Positions 54,695 through 63,111 of a stretch of 64,000 nt of DNA are shown here, piece after piece. The stretch's first letter is position 1. Every line of letters begins with the position of its first letter. The stretch is from Alphaproteobacteria bacterium (GTDB lineage Bacteria > Pseudomonadota > Alphaproteobacteria > Caulobacterales > Parvularculaceae), in NCBI GenBank assembly GCA_016125425.1, contig WGLT01000009.1, forward strand, positions 62,001 to 126,000, given 5' to 3'. Position numbers and translations under genes: made by a program. A model generated the notes under the pieces. The model searched no databases and was not told the DNA's origin. It saw only the letters and a list, made by a program, of their open reading frames with translations.

Positions 54695-55177
54695 TTATTT
54701 CTTGCGGAAGCTGTCGAGGCGGACGACGTCGGCGCCTTCCTTGGCTTGCGGTTCGCGTTCGGCTTCCGGCGCGCTTTCCGGAGACGGCGGCGCCTGCGGC
54801 GGTTCTTCGGCGTCGGCGGGCTCCGGCATAAAGCGCAGGCCAAAGTGAACGCTCGGATCGGCGAAGCTCGACACCGCATCGAACGGAATAACGAGTCGTG
54901 ATTCCTTGCCCTTGAACCGTAAGGTCACGGCGAAATTGTCTTCCGTCACCACCAAATTGGCGAATTGGTGTTGCAGGACGATCGTCATCCGCTGAGGATA
55001 TTGATCGCGCAATTCGTCCGGCATCGACACGCCGAAAGCGCCTGTTTCGAATTCGATGTAGAAATGATGATTGCCCGGCGTCGCGCCGAGTTCGGCCGTC
55101 ATGTTGAGGGCGTCTTTCACAACGCGTCTTAACGCGCGCTGAGTCAGATATTCGTAGTCGAGCTCTACGTCGGCCAA
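54695..55177 (-). CDS. sspB: ClpXP adaptor SspB (alphaproteobacterial type)
   Basis: 160 residues from a TTG at 55177 preceded by GGGG; a longer frame upstream is not similar to the family. The domain has YIEFETGAFGVSMPDELRDQ, YPQRMTIVLQHQFANLVV, VPFDAVSSFADPSVHFGLRF-like sequence and an Ala/Glu/Pro-rich linker. It ends in ADVVRLDSFRKK, the ClpX-binding XB peptide. SspB brings ssrA-tagged proteins to ClpXP. The ssrA gene itself starts just 160 bp away on the same strand. Confidence 0.9.
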   Translation of the reverse strand: MADVELDYEYLTQRALRRVVKDALNMTAELGATPGNHHFYIEFETGAFGVSMPDELRDQYPQRMTIVLQHQFANLVVTEDNFAVTLRFKGKESRLVIPFDAVSSFADPSVHFGLRFMPEPADAEEPPQAPPSPESAPEAEREPQAKEGADVVRLDSFRKK

Positions 55178-55337
55178 TGCAAAATCCCCGGGTAACCGCG
55201 CTCTCCTAGCATGCAGAAGCGCGCGCGCATATGGCGTTCGCCGTGCGAAAAAACGGGGAGGGCGCGTTCGCGCAAGCCCCCCGGGCGCATCCCGCAAGCC
55301 CCAACCGGAAGGCGTCTTTGTAAGATGATGAAGGAAA

Positions 55338-55646
55338 AGTGGGAGCTTCTGTTGCCAGGTGCTCCCGAACCCCGCCTAGCCTTTGGAAGAGACTAGGGCT
55401 TCAGATGCGAACTGCTCAGCCGCGTTACGCAGCGAGAGCGAGCTCTTCCGAGTAGTTGTCGTTGGCAACTATTCAGTTTGGCCAAATAACGGAGGCCAAC
55501 CGGGCGAAAGCATCGTCTTTAGACGCTCGTCGATCCTATTTCGGCCCCGCCGAAACCTCCCCTGAGGGAGGGGCTTTGGTGGAGCCGCCGGGTACCGCCC
55601 CCGGGTCCGATGCGCTTATTACACGCGCCGTTTATCGCCATAGCGG
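55338..55646 (-). ncRNA. ssrA: Transfer-messenger RNA, permuted two-piece form
   Basis: On the minus strand the acceptor piece comes first and ends GGCGGCTCCACCA (CCA at about 55577). An intervening segment (about 55549-55576) follows, and the coding piece begins GGGGCCGAAATAGGATCGAC at 55548. The tag frame is 55466 down to 55425: ANDNYSEELALAA then TAA, the usual ANDxYA...LAA proteolysis tag. A hairpin (55341-55366) ends the gene. This order is the circularly permuted alphaproteobacterial tmRNA, cut after transcription. Outer ends are approximate. Confidence 0.95.
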
Positions 55647-55796
55647 GCCTTTTGGACCCGCAGGGACAATGTAGGCGGAAAATGTCGATTTTTGAAGAGC
55701 GCGTGCGTTTTTCCGCCGATTGTCAAATGTTTGTAACACCCATGCATTATGTGCGCATCGGTCGCGCGGTTGGCGGCTGCTGCGAAACTGACAGGC

Positions 55797-56024
55797 ATGG
55801 AGCCCGGCGACTTCAAAAAATGGCGCAAGGCGCTGAAGCTGTCGCAAAAGGAGGCGGCGAACGCGCTCGGCCTCAAGCGGCGCATGATCCAGTATTACGA
55901 AAGCGGCAAGCGCGAGGGCGAGAAAGTCGTCATTCCGCTCAGCGTTCGGCTGGCCTGCTACGCTCTGGCCGAGGGGGTCGCGGATTATCACGGGCCGAGC
56001 CGGAAGATCCGAAAGCGCGACTGA
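55797..56024 (+). CDS. Small XRE-type helix-turn-helix protein
   Basis: 75 residues from the ATG at 55797; an in-frame ATG at 55749 gives 91. The helix-turn-helix reads FKKWRKALKLSQKEAANALG followed by LKRRMIQYYESGKREGEKVV, where the second helix pair is typical of XRE domains. The C-terminus is basic (GPSRKIRKRD). It lies upstream of and divergent to ssrA. Its regulon is unknown. Confidence 0.78.
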   Translation: MEPGDFKKWRKALKLSQKEAANALGLKRRMIQYYESGKREGEKVVIPLSVRLACYALAEGVADYHGPSRKIRKRD

Positions 56025-56038
56025 ACCGGCCCGTTTTC

Positions 56039-57526
56039 CTATTTGGGTGGGTGTCCGGCCTCGTCTCCTTCGGCCTCGCGAGGGTTGAGCGGCAAGTCCA
56101 TCGGGCCGGGCTGGGTCCTGTTCTCGGCCGGCGCGGAATCGCCCTTGTCCGGCGCCGTCGGCGTATCGCCCGGGCGGCGATAGCTCCATTCGTTCTCGGC
56201 GGCTTTGGCGCGGGCGGCGTCCGCCCGGATCGCCGCCGCTTCCGGATGGTTTTGCAGCTTGCTAAGCCGATCGAGCGCGCGCGCGCCGGGCGCGCCGAGT
56301 TCGAAGCGCAAATAGCCGAAATCAAATCTGTCGGCCGTCACTGCTCCGCTCAGCAGGCGCAGTTCCTGATCGCGCGCGCTGAGCGCCCACGGATTGAGAA
56401 GCGGCGAGGCGACGAGGAGGAGCGCGACAATCCAGAGCGCGGCCATGGCGGTGTTCAGGGGCGCGACGAGCGGCATCCAGCGTTCGGAGCGCCATTTCAG
56501 CTCGGTCACCAGGCCGGCGACGCAAACGACGGAATAGATCGCTGCAAGACCGTTCATAGCAAGACCGATGACGCGCGGCGGCGTCAGCCCGTACTCGTCG
56601 ACGCGGAGCACGAACGCGTATGCGGCCAGCACCGCATAGATCGGAAAGGCGATAAGCGAAATGATTGTCGAGACGCGCAGCCAAGCCGGCGGCGGCGCGG
56701 CTTCGCCGTTCTGATAGACGCCGTTGAAGATCAGCATGCCGACGAAAGCGAGCGCGAGCATAAGCCCGCCGGGCGTCGGTCCGATGAAAATGGCCGCAGG
56801 CCCCTTGATCGCAATTACGACGATCAGGGTGAGGGAGAACGCCGCGGTGATCGGCATCGCGATACGCGCAAAGAGCAGCAAGATATAACGCAGCGCGCCG
56901 AGCACTGACTGCAACCCGCTGATCATCGCGATGGAAAGCCCGCCGATCGCGCCGAAGAAGGGCAAAAAGAACCAAGGCTTGTGGAAAAATGTGTCGAAGA
57001 TGTCGACGTCGAGGGATTTGAGCAGCATCGCCCAGGCCAGAAGCAGCGTCGTGGCGAGGCCGGCGAACAGCCATGCGCCGGCGGCGATCAAGGGCAGGGT
57101 GAGTCCGTGAAAAAAGACCGAGCGATAAGCCGGCGCGCCGCCGCCTTCGAGCGAGGCCTTCGCCAGCGTCGTCATCAGAAAGGCTGCGAGCGGCCCGCCC
57201 GCGAAAAACCAGAAGAAAACCGGAAAGGGCGCATAATCATGCCCCGCTCCGCTTCTGGCCAGCATAAACCAGGTCGGGCCTGCGAGCAGGGCTGCGATCG
57301 CCGCGGCGGGCGGCGCAGCGCGCAAAACCGCGCCGCTTTGCGCCAGGAGCAGAAAGGCGGCGGAAAAGAAAATCACGCCGCAGAACGCGGTTCGAGCAAG
57401 CTCGTTTTGGGGGTGCGGATCGATCCAGTATTGGGCGATGGCGTAGAGAGCCAGGCCTGTCGCGAGCCCCACCACAAGCCCGAAAAGCGCAAATCCCCGC
57501 GTCTGTTTATTTTCCCCTGCGGCCAT
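56039..57526 (-). CDS. DUF4153-family polytopic membrane protein
   Basis: About 495 residues from the ATG at 57526, which has GGAGGGG upstream; a TTG/ATG slightly earlier is possible. About twelve hydrophobic segments (FGLVVGLATGLALYAIAQYW first) are followed by a hydrophilic C-terminal tail of about 100 residues (rich in Ala, Pro, Glu). The layout matches DUF4153 proteins, whose function is unknown. It is convergent with the XRE protein and divergent from thyA. Confidence 0.75.
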   Translation of the reverse strand: MAAGENKQTRGFALFGLVVGLATGLALYAIAQYWIDPHPQNELARTAFCGVIFFSAAFLLLAQSGAVLRAAPPAAAIAALLAGPTWFMLARSGAGHDYAPFPVFFWFFAGGPLAAFLMTTLAKASLEGGGAPAYRSVFFHGLTLPLIAAGAWLFAGLATTLLLAWAMLLKSLDVDIFDTFFHKPWFFLPFFGAIGGLSIAMISGLQSVLGALRYILLLFARIAMPITAAFSLTLIVVIAIKGPAAIFIGPTPGGLMLALAFVGMLIFNGVYQNGEAAPPPAWLRVSTIISLIAFPIYAVLAAYAFVLRVDEYGLTPPRVIGLAMNGLAAIYSVVCVAGLVTELKWRSERWMPLVAPLNTAMAALWIVALLLVASPLLNPWALSARDQELRLLSGAVTADRFDFGYLRFELGAPGARALDRLSKLQNHPEAAAIRADAARAKAAENEWSYRRPGDTPTAPDKGDSAPAENRTQPGPMDLPLNPREAEGDEAGHPPK

Positions 57527-57644
57527 TTCGGTCCCCTCCCGCGCCCGCGACCATGCTAACACCGCAGGCTCGTTGCGCCGAGAGCCGAATGACCCGGCGG
57601 GAGCGATCCGCTAAACTCGGGGCTAGCATGAGATTCGCCCGGAA

Positions 57645-58439
57645 GTGAGACAATATCTGGACCTTTTGGAGCGCGTCCTCGTCAAGGGCGTCGACCGGCC
57701 GGACCGCACCGGCACGGGCGCGCGCGCCGTTTTCGGCCATCAGATGCGATTTGATCTCGGCGAGGGCTTTCCGCTGCTGACGACCAAAAAGCTACACGTC
57801 AAATCGATTGTCCATGAGCTTTTGTGGTTTCTCGCGGGCGACAGCAATATCCGCTACCTGAAAGAGAACGGTGTCAGCATCTGGGACGAATGGGCCGATG
57901 AAAACGGCGACCTCGGCCCCGTTTACGGCAAACAATGGCGCTCTTGGGCGGCGCCGGACGGGCGCTCGATCGATCAGATCGCGTGGGTGCAGGCGGAAAT
58001 CAGGCGCAATCCTTATTCGCGCCGACTGGTCGTCAGCGCCTGGAATCCGGCCGACGTCGAGAAAATGGCTCTGCCGCCCTGCCATTGCCTTTTTCAGTTC
58101 TTTGTCGCGGAGGGAAAGCTCTCCTGCCAGCTCTACCAGCGATCAGGCGACATCTTTCTCGGCGTGCCGTTCAACATCGCGTCTTATGCTCTGCTCACTG
58201 AAATGATGGCGCAGGCGACGGGGCTCAAAGCCGGGGAGTTCATCCATACGCTCGGCGACGCGCATCTTTATTCAAACCATTTCGATCAGGCGCGCGAGCA
58301 GCTTGCGCGCACTCCCGGCAAACTGCCGCGTCTTCGTCTTAATCCGGACGTGAAAGATATTTTCGACTTTCGCTATGAAGACATCGTGATTGAGAACTAT
58401 GAAGCGCAAAAGCATATCAAGGCGCCGGTGGCGGTATGA
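57645..58439 (+). CDS. thyA: Thymidylate synthase ThyA
   Basis: 264 residues from a GTG, identical in length to E. coli Thy[41 protein letters not shown], the catalytic Cys146 in [12 protein letters not shown] and [20 protein letters not shown] are intact. It methylates dUMP using methylene-tetrahydrofolate, which becomes dihydrofolate. folA, two genes downstream, recycles that product. Its stop overlaps the GNAT start (ATGA). Confidence 0.97.
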   Translation: MRQYLDLLERVLVKGVDRPDRTGTGARAVFGHQMRFDLGEGFPLLTTKKLHVKSIVHELLWFLAGDSNIRYLKENGVSIWDEWADENGDLGPVYGKQWRSWAAPDGRSIDQIAWVQAEIRRNPYSRRLVVSAWNPADVEKMALPPCHCLFQFFVAEGKLSCQLYQRSGDIFLGVPFNIASYALLTEMMAQATGLKAGEFIHTLGDAHLYSNHFDQAREQLARTPGKLPRLRLNPDVKDIFDFRYEDIVIENYEAQKHIKAPVAV

Positions 58440-58915
58440 GCTTGGCCATTCGAAACGCAACGCCTTCCGACGCAGGGCTGATTTGCGAACTTGTTCAGGC
58501 GCTTGCGGCTTATGAAAAGCTCGCGCATGAAGCGACCGCCGGAAGCCAGGATTTCGAAAAGGCGCTGAGCGAAGGCCATGCGCGCGCAATCATCGCGGAA
58601 TGGGAGGGCGAGCCTTGCGGGTTCGCGCTCTATTTCTTCAATTTTTCGACCTTTCTCGGCAGACGCGGCGTCTATCTTGAAGATCTTTTCGTCAAGGAAA
58701 GCCATCGCGGCAAAGGCGTCGGCAAAGCGCTTCTTTCAAAGCTCGCCCGGATCGCCGTGGAGAATGATTGCGCGCGCCTCGATTGGGCGGTGCTCGACTG
58801 GAATGCGCCATCGATCGCTTTTTACAAATCTCTCGGCGCGAAGCCGATGGACGCGTGGATTACATACAGACTGACCGGCGCGCCGCTCGCTGCGCTCGCT
58901 AAAGGCGCCCGCTGA
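58436..58915 (+). CDS. GNAT-family N-acetyltransferase
   Basis: 159 residues with GNAT folds: [20 protein letters not shown] at the start, and the acetyl-CoA loop in [20 protein letters not shown] (Q/RxxGxG/A form [11 protein letters not shown]). [17 protein letters not shown] is the final conserved region, as in spermidine/spermine-like acetyltransferases. It is embedded between thyA and folA by overlapping starts. Its substrate is unknown. Confidence 0.9.
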   Translation: MSLAIRNATPSDAGLICELVQALAAYEKLAHEATAGSQDFEKALSEGHARAIIAEWEGEPCGFALYFFNFSTFLGRRGVYLEDLFVKESHRGKGVGKALLSKLARIAVENDCARLDWAVLDWNAPSIAFYKSLGAKPMDAWITYRLTGAPLAALAKGAR

Positions 58916-59430
58916 TGCGTATCGCACTGGTCGTCGCCGCCGCGCGCAACGGCGTCATCGGCGCGAATGGCGGTTTGCCGTGGCGCATCTCCGACGACCT
59001 TAAATGGTTCAAGACGTCGACCATGGGCAAGCCCGTCATTATGGGCCGCAAGACTTTCGACAGCATCGGCAAGCCGCTGCCCGGCCGCGAGAACATCGTC
59101 ATTACACGGTCGAGAGACTGGCGAGCGGACGGCGTCTCCGCGGCTTTCAGCCTGTCGGACGCCTTGCGCCAGGCGGGAGAGGCGGCGGCTCGAAGCGGGG
59201 CGGAGGAAATCTGCGTCATCGGCGGGGCGGAGATTTTCCGGGCGGCGCTGCCGCTCGCCGACCGCGTCTACTTCACGGAAGTTGAATCAGCGGTTGAGGG
59301 CGACGTTTATTTTCCGCCGCTCGATCCGACCATCTGGGAGGAAACCGCCGCCGGCGGTTGCGAAAAGGGTCCGAAAAACCAGTATTCCTGCCGCTTTCTC
59401 ATTTTCGACCGCCGCGGCGCGCCGGGATAG
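58915..59430 (+). CDS. folA: Dihydrofolate reductase
   Basis: 171 residues. [40 protein letters not shown] (catalytic Asp in the conserved ISDDL) and VIMGRKTFDSIGKPLPGREN are textbook DHFR, followed by ICVIGGAEIFRAALPLADRV. It reduces dihydrofolate to tetrahydrofolate, completing the cycle with ThyA in the same operon. The start overlaps the GNAT stop by one base. A weak hairpin GGGCC/GGCCC follows. Confidence 0.97.
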   Translation: MRIALVVAAARNGVIGANGGLPWRISDDLKWFKTSTMGKPVIMGRKTFDSIGKPLPGRENIVITRSRDWRADGVSAAFSLSDALRQAGEAAARSGAEEICVIGGAEIFRAALPLADRVYFTEVESAVEGDVYFPPLDPTIWEETAAGGCEKGPKNQYSCRFLIFDRRGAPG

Positions 59431-59547
59431 GGCCTGTCGGCCCGGATCGATTGACGACCCGTGCAAAACGTCGCGAATCCGAAAGATTACCTTTAGCTTC
59501 TTGGCTGCAGAATCGGCGCTCCGCCCGCCATCGGATTGGAGGGGATG

Positions 59548-60729
59548 ATGCGGAATTCGATAATCTGGTTGTCAGCAGCGCTTTCGTTTGCGGCGACAAG
59601 CGCTTTCGCCCAGACAGAGCTGTGCAAGCGCGGCGATGATGCGCGCCGGATCGAAGTCGTGATGCCCGGCGAAGTCGGTCAGGCCTGCGATCTGCGCTAC
59701 ACGCGCGGCGGCTCGGTCGAGACGCCCTATCACGCAGATTTCAGTACGGCGTTTTGCGCCAAGAAAGCGAGCGAACTCGTTTCGACTCTGGTTAAGGCGG
59801 GTTTCGACTGTACGGCGGATGTCGCCGGATTGGCGCCGCCGGAATTGCGCGCCCAGGCGGACGGGGCGGCGCCGCCAAAGTCTGCGACTGAAACGCTGGC
59901 CGAGGCGCCTTCGCCCGACGGACCGCTCGTGCCGGAGCTTCCCTTGCAGGACGACGAGACGGAGCAAGCCCCGCCGGCGAACTCGCAGTTCGCCTCTGCG
60001 GCGCCGGCGTCGCCCGCGCTCATCCAGCCGCCTGCGGACGGCGCGGCGCTCGCAGGCGGGGCGGGGGCTTTCGGCGAGGATCTGTCTGCTCCGGCGCCAG
60101 AGATCGCGAGCGCGGGACCGGTTGCGCTCGCGCCCTCAAACGCTTCGGACGTTGTGGATGCGCCCGCGCCGGAGTCGGAGGCCGTCGGACGGGTGCTCGG
60201 GCCGGCGCCGGACGAGCGGCTGGCGGAATCGGCGGTTTCGCAAACGGCAAAGCCTGCCGTGTCGCCCGGCGCCGCACGGGCGGAGGCGCCCGCCGCGTCA
60301 GACGCGCCGAAGTCCGGTCCAGCGCCTCAGGCGGCGACGGTCCGCTCATCCGCCGAGATCGTCAAAAGCGTGTTGCGCGCGCAGGCCGCGGCCTGGAATG
60401 AAGGCGATCTCGCCGCTTTCATGAACATCTATTGGAACAGCCCCAAACTCGTCTTCATCGACAATGGGGACGTGACGACCGGCTGGGATAATGTGATGAA
60501 GCGGTACAAGGACCGCTACGGCTCGGGAGACACGATGGGCCAGCTCGCCCTCGACGGCGTCAATGTCGCGATGGTGAGCGACGACGTTGCGATCGCGGAC
60601 GGGCGTTTTAGGCTCTCCCGGAAGGACGGCGCCGAGTCCGGCTCGTTCAGCATCGTTATGAGGCGCTTCGACGGCTTGTGGCGAATCGTCCACGATAATT
60701 CAAGCGCCGATAGGCCGCCTACGGAATAA
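59548..60729 (+). CDS. Secreted Pro/Ala-rich protein with C-terminal SnoaL/DUF4440-like domain
   Basis: About 393 residues from the ATG at 59548 (another at 59545), chosen because GGAGGGG lies just before it. A signal peptide (to about residue 22, SFAATSAFA-Q) is followed by a 90-residue N-terminal domain with three cysteines. About 190 residues of Pro/Ala-rich low-complexity linker follow. The C-terminal domain (about 270-393: VLRAQAAAWNEGDLAAFMNI, then RRFDGLWRIVHDNSS) is a SnoaL/DUF4440-like ketosteroid-isomerase fold. It likely acts in the periplasm; ligand unknown. The stop overlaps the convergent mrp end by 11 bp. Confidence 0.75.
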   Translation: MRNSIIWLSAALSFAATSAFAQTELCKRGDDARRIEVVMPGEVGQACDLRYTRGGSVETPYHADFSTAFCAKKASELVSTLVKAGFDCTADVAGLAPPELRAQADGAAPPKSATETLAEAPSPDGPLVPELPLQDDETEQAPPANSQFASAAPASPALIQPPADGAALAGGAGAFGEDLSAPAPEIASAGPVALAPSNASDVVDAPAPESEAVGRVLGPAPDERLAESAVSQTAKPAVSPGAARAEAPAASDAPKSGPAPQAATVRSSAEIVKSVLRAQAAAWNEGDLAAFMNIYWNSPKLVFIDNGDVTTGWDNVMKRYKDRYGSGDTMGQLALDGVNVAMVSDDVAIADGRFRLSRKDGAESGSFSIVMRRFDGLWRIVHDNSSADRPPTE

Positions 60730-61813
60730 GCAAATCTCGCACCTTGGCTGCGAGGCTTGCGAAGGCTTCGCCGGCCGGCGAGTCCGGCGCGGTCGCAGCG
60801 AGCGGGGCGCCGGCGTCAGATGCTTCCCGCAACTCTGGAAAAATCGGCAGGGCGCCGAGAAAAGGCGCGTCAAATTCCCGCGCCGCGCGTTCCGCGCCGC
60901 CCTTGCCGAAGAGATACTGTCTTGCGCCGTCCTCGGTTTCCAACCACGCCATGTTCTCGACGACGCCGAGAATCGGAACGTCGAGCCGGCGAAACAGGCC
61001 GACGCCGCGTTTCACATCAGCGAGGGCGAGCTCCTGCGGCGTCGATACGATGATAGCCCCTGTGAGCTTCTTTGATTGTCCGAGCGTCAATTGCGCATCG
61101 CCCGTGCCCGGCGGCGTATCGACGACCAGCACGTCGAGTTCGCCCCAATCGACATCCGAGATCAGTTGCCGCACGGCGGACATGACCATCGGACCGCGCC
61201 ATGCGAGCGCCTTGTCGGGATCGACGATCAGGCCGATCGACATCGCCTTGAGGCCGAAAGCGCGCGCCGGAAGGATTCGCCCGTCCCTGATTTCCGGCTT
61301 GTCCTTGAGGCCGAACAGCGTGGGCAGGGAGGGTCCGTAAATATCGGCGTCGAGCAGGCCTGCCTTGAGGCCGCTGCGGGCGAGCGCGACAGCCAGATTG
61401 GCGGCGACAGTCGACTTCCCGACTCCGCCCTTGCCGGAGGCGACGGCGATCACATTGCGCACGCCTAGCAGGCTGTCTTCCAGCCCCGCTCTGCGATCCT
61501 GCCTCAGGCCGAGAGGGTTTGAGTGGCCGCGGGGCGGCGGAGACTTGGCGGGGCCGGCCTGATGCGCTGTGGCGACCGCGGCGACCCGGGTGACTCCTTC
61601 CACCCCGGCGGCCGCCGTCCTGGCCTTTTCAAGAAGATCCATTGCTTCTTTTTCTTTCCCGCCCGCCGCCTCCAGCGTAAACCGGACCACGCCGGAGGGG
61701 CTGGCCGAGAGCCCCTGAACGCGCCCCGACGCGATGATGTTCCGCCCGGTCGCGGGATCGGCGACAGTCGCCAAAGCCGCTCGCACCTTCAGGATCAAAG
61801 GCTCGCCCGCCAT
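60719..61813 (-). CDS. mrp: Mrp/ApbC-family iron-sulfur cluster carrier ATPase
   Basis: 364 residues from the ATG at 61813; a longer upstream frame lacks family similarity. An N-terminal DUF59/MIP18-like domain (about 1-85) is followed by the ATPase with deviant Walker A SGKGGVGKST (about 127-135) and VDTPPGTGDAQLTLGQ. ApbC proteins carry 4Fe-4S clusters to targets. The usual C-terminal CxxC after VVENM is absent (the stretch reads AWLETEDGARQYLFGKGG). It is divergent from hflK. Confidence 0.92.
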   Translation of the reverse strand: MAGEPLILKVRAALATVADPATGRNIIASGRVQGLSASPSGVVRFTLEAAGGKEKEAMDLLEKARTAAAGVEGVTRVAAVATAHQAGPAKSPPPRGHSNPLGLRQDRRAGLEDSLLGVRNVIAVASGKGGVGKSTVAANLAVALARSGLKAGLLDADIYGPSLPTLFGLKDKPEIRDGRILPARAFGLKAMSIGLIVDPDKALAWRGPMVMSAVRQLISDVDWGELDVLVVDTPPGTGDAQLTLGQSKKLTGAIIVSTPQELALADVKRGVGLFRRLDVPILGVVENMAWLETEDGARQYLFGKGGAERAAREFDAPFLGALPIFPELREASDAGAPLAATAPDSPAGEAFASLAAKVRDLLIP

Positions 61814-61938
61814 TTCAAACTCGCTAAAAATCAAGGCCCTAAGTTGCGCCTCGTTAAGTCGTTCACATATATACGGCGCGATGCATCGGGCGAGTCCCAC
61901 GCGCCAGTTTTTTGAACCGTCCAATCGGAGGGAAGGGA

Positions 61939-63111
61939 ATGCCCTGGTCTGATAACTCCAATAATTCAGGAAACCGGGGCCCGACACGCGGCCCTTGGGG
62001 CCAACCTCCGAAGAATGACGGCGACGGGGGCGGGCGCGGCGAGCCGCCCGATCTCGAGGAGCTTCTCCAGGCCTCGCGCCAACGGCTGAAACGCGCCTTC
62101 CCGCGCGGACGCAGCGGCGGCGGAGGCGGAGGGCGCGGCTTCAATCTCGGCCCGCGCGCTATTCCGGCGGCGATTGTCGGTCTTGTCGCATTCTGGCTGT
62201 TGAGCGGGGTTTATCAGGTCGGGCCGCAGGAAGAGGGCGTACAGACGACGTTTGGAAAATATACGGGCGTTTCCGGGCCGGGCCTTCACTGGCGCGCGCC
62301 GGTGATTCAGCGCGTTTACAAAGTGCCGGTCGACAAACAGCAGCACGCGACGCTGGGCGGCAGCGCGTCAGGGCGCGGCGGCGAGAATCTGATGCTGACC
62401 AGCGACCGCAATATTGTGGACGTCAACTTCACCGTGGACTGGAAAATCGACCGATCGCCGCCAAAGCAGGGCGAGATGCCCAACGCCGCCAAGTTCATTT
62501 TCAATATCGAAAATCCGGCGGCGATGGTGACGGCGGTCTCGGAAGCGGCGATGCGCGAAACCATCGGCGCCAAACCGCTCGAGCCGATCATCACCAGCGG
62601 ACAGGCCGATATCGTCGAGCAGACGCGGCAGCGCATTCAGGAAGTTCTCGATCAGTATAACAGCGGCATCGAGGTTCTTCGCGTGAACATGGACAAGCCC
62701 GACGTGCCCGGCGCCGTCCGCGACGCTTTCGCGGACGTGATCAAGGCGCGGAACGAAAAAACGCAGACGATCAACGAAGCGCAGCGCGATGCGAACCAGA
62801 TCATCCCCGTCGCCGAAGGCGACGCGCAGAAGATCGTGCAGGACGCGCAAGCTTACGCCGCTCAGATCGAAGCCGAAGCCGTCGGCGAAGCCGATCGCTT
62901 CAATAAGGTTTATGACGAATATCGCCGCGCCAAGGATGTCACCAAGCGGCGGATGTATCTCGAGACGATGGAGAAAGTGCTGGGCGACACCAATAAGGTG
63001 GTAGTCGACGACGGAGCGGCGAGCGGGGTCGTCCCTTATCTGCCTCTCGAAAAGCTGCAACCTGGCGGATCGCAGCCGAAAGCGAAAACGGAGGCCAATC
63101 CCAATGGCTAG
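61939..63111 (+). CDS. hflK: FtsH protease modulator HflK
   Basis: 390 residues from the ATG at 61939 with GGAGGGAAGGGA upstream. A Gly/Pro-rich cytoplasmic N-terminus, one membrane helix (AIPAAIVGLVAFWLLSGVYQ) and a periplasmic SPFH/band-7 domain follow, with QTTFGKYTGVSGPGLHWRAP typical of HflK. The C-terminal region has the coiled-coil AQRDANQIIPVAEGDAQKIV and a short tail. HflK and HflC form a large cage around FtsH and limit its membrane proteolysis. hflC follows with an 8-bp overlap. Confidence 0.95.
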   Translation: MPWSDNSNNSGNRGPTRGPWGQPPKNDGDGGGRGEPPDLEELLQASRQRLKRAFPRGRSGGGGGGRGFNLGPRAIPAAIVGLVAFWLLSGVYQVGPQEEGVQTTFGKYTGVSGPGLHWRAPVIQRVYKVPVDKQQHATLGGSASGRGGENLMLTSDRNIVDVNFTVDWKIDRSPPKQGEMPNAAKFIFNIENPAAMVTAVSEAAMRETIGAKPLEPIITSGQADIVEQTRQRIQEVLDQYNSGIEVLRVNMDKPDVPGAVRDAFADVIKARNEKTQTINEAQRDANQIIPVAEGDAQKIVQDAQAYAAQIEAEAVGEADRFNKVYDEYRRAKDVTKRRMYLETMEKVLGDTNKVVVDDGAASGVVPYLPLEKLQPGGSQPKAKTEANPNG

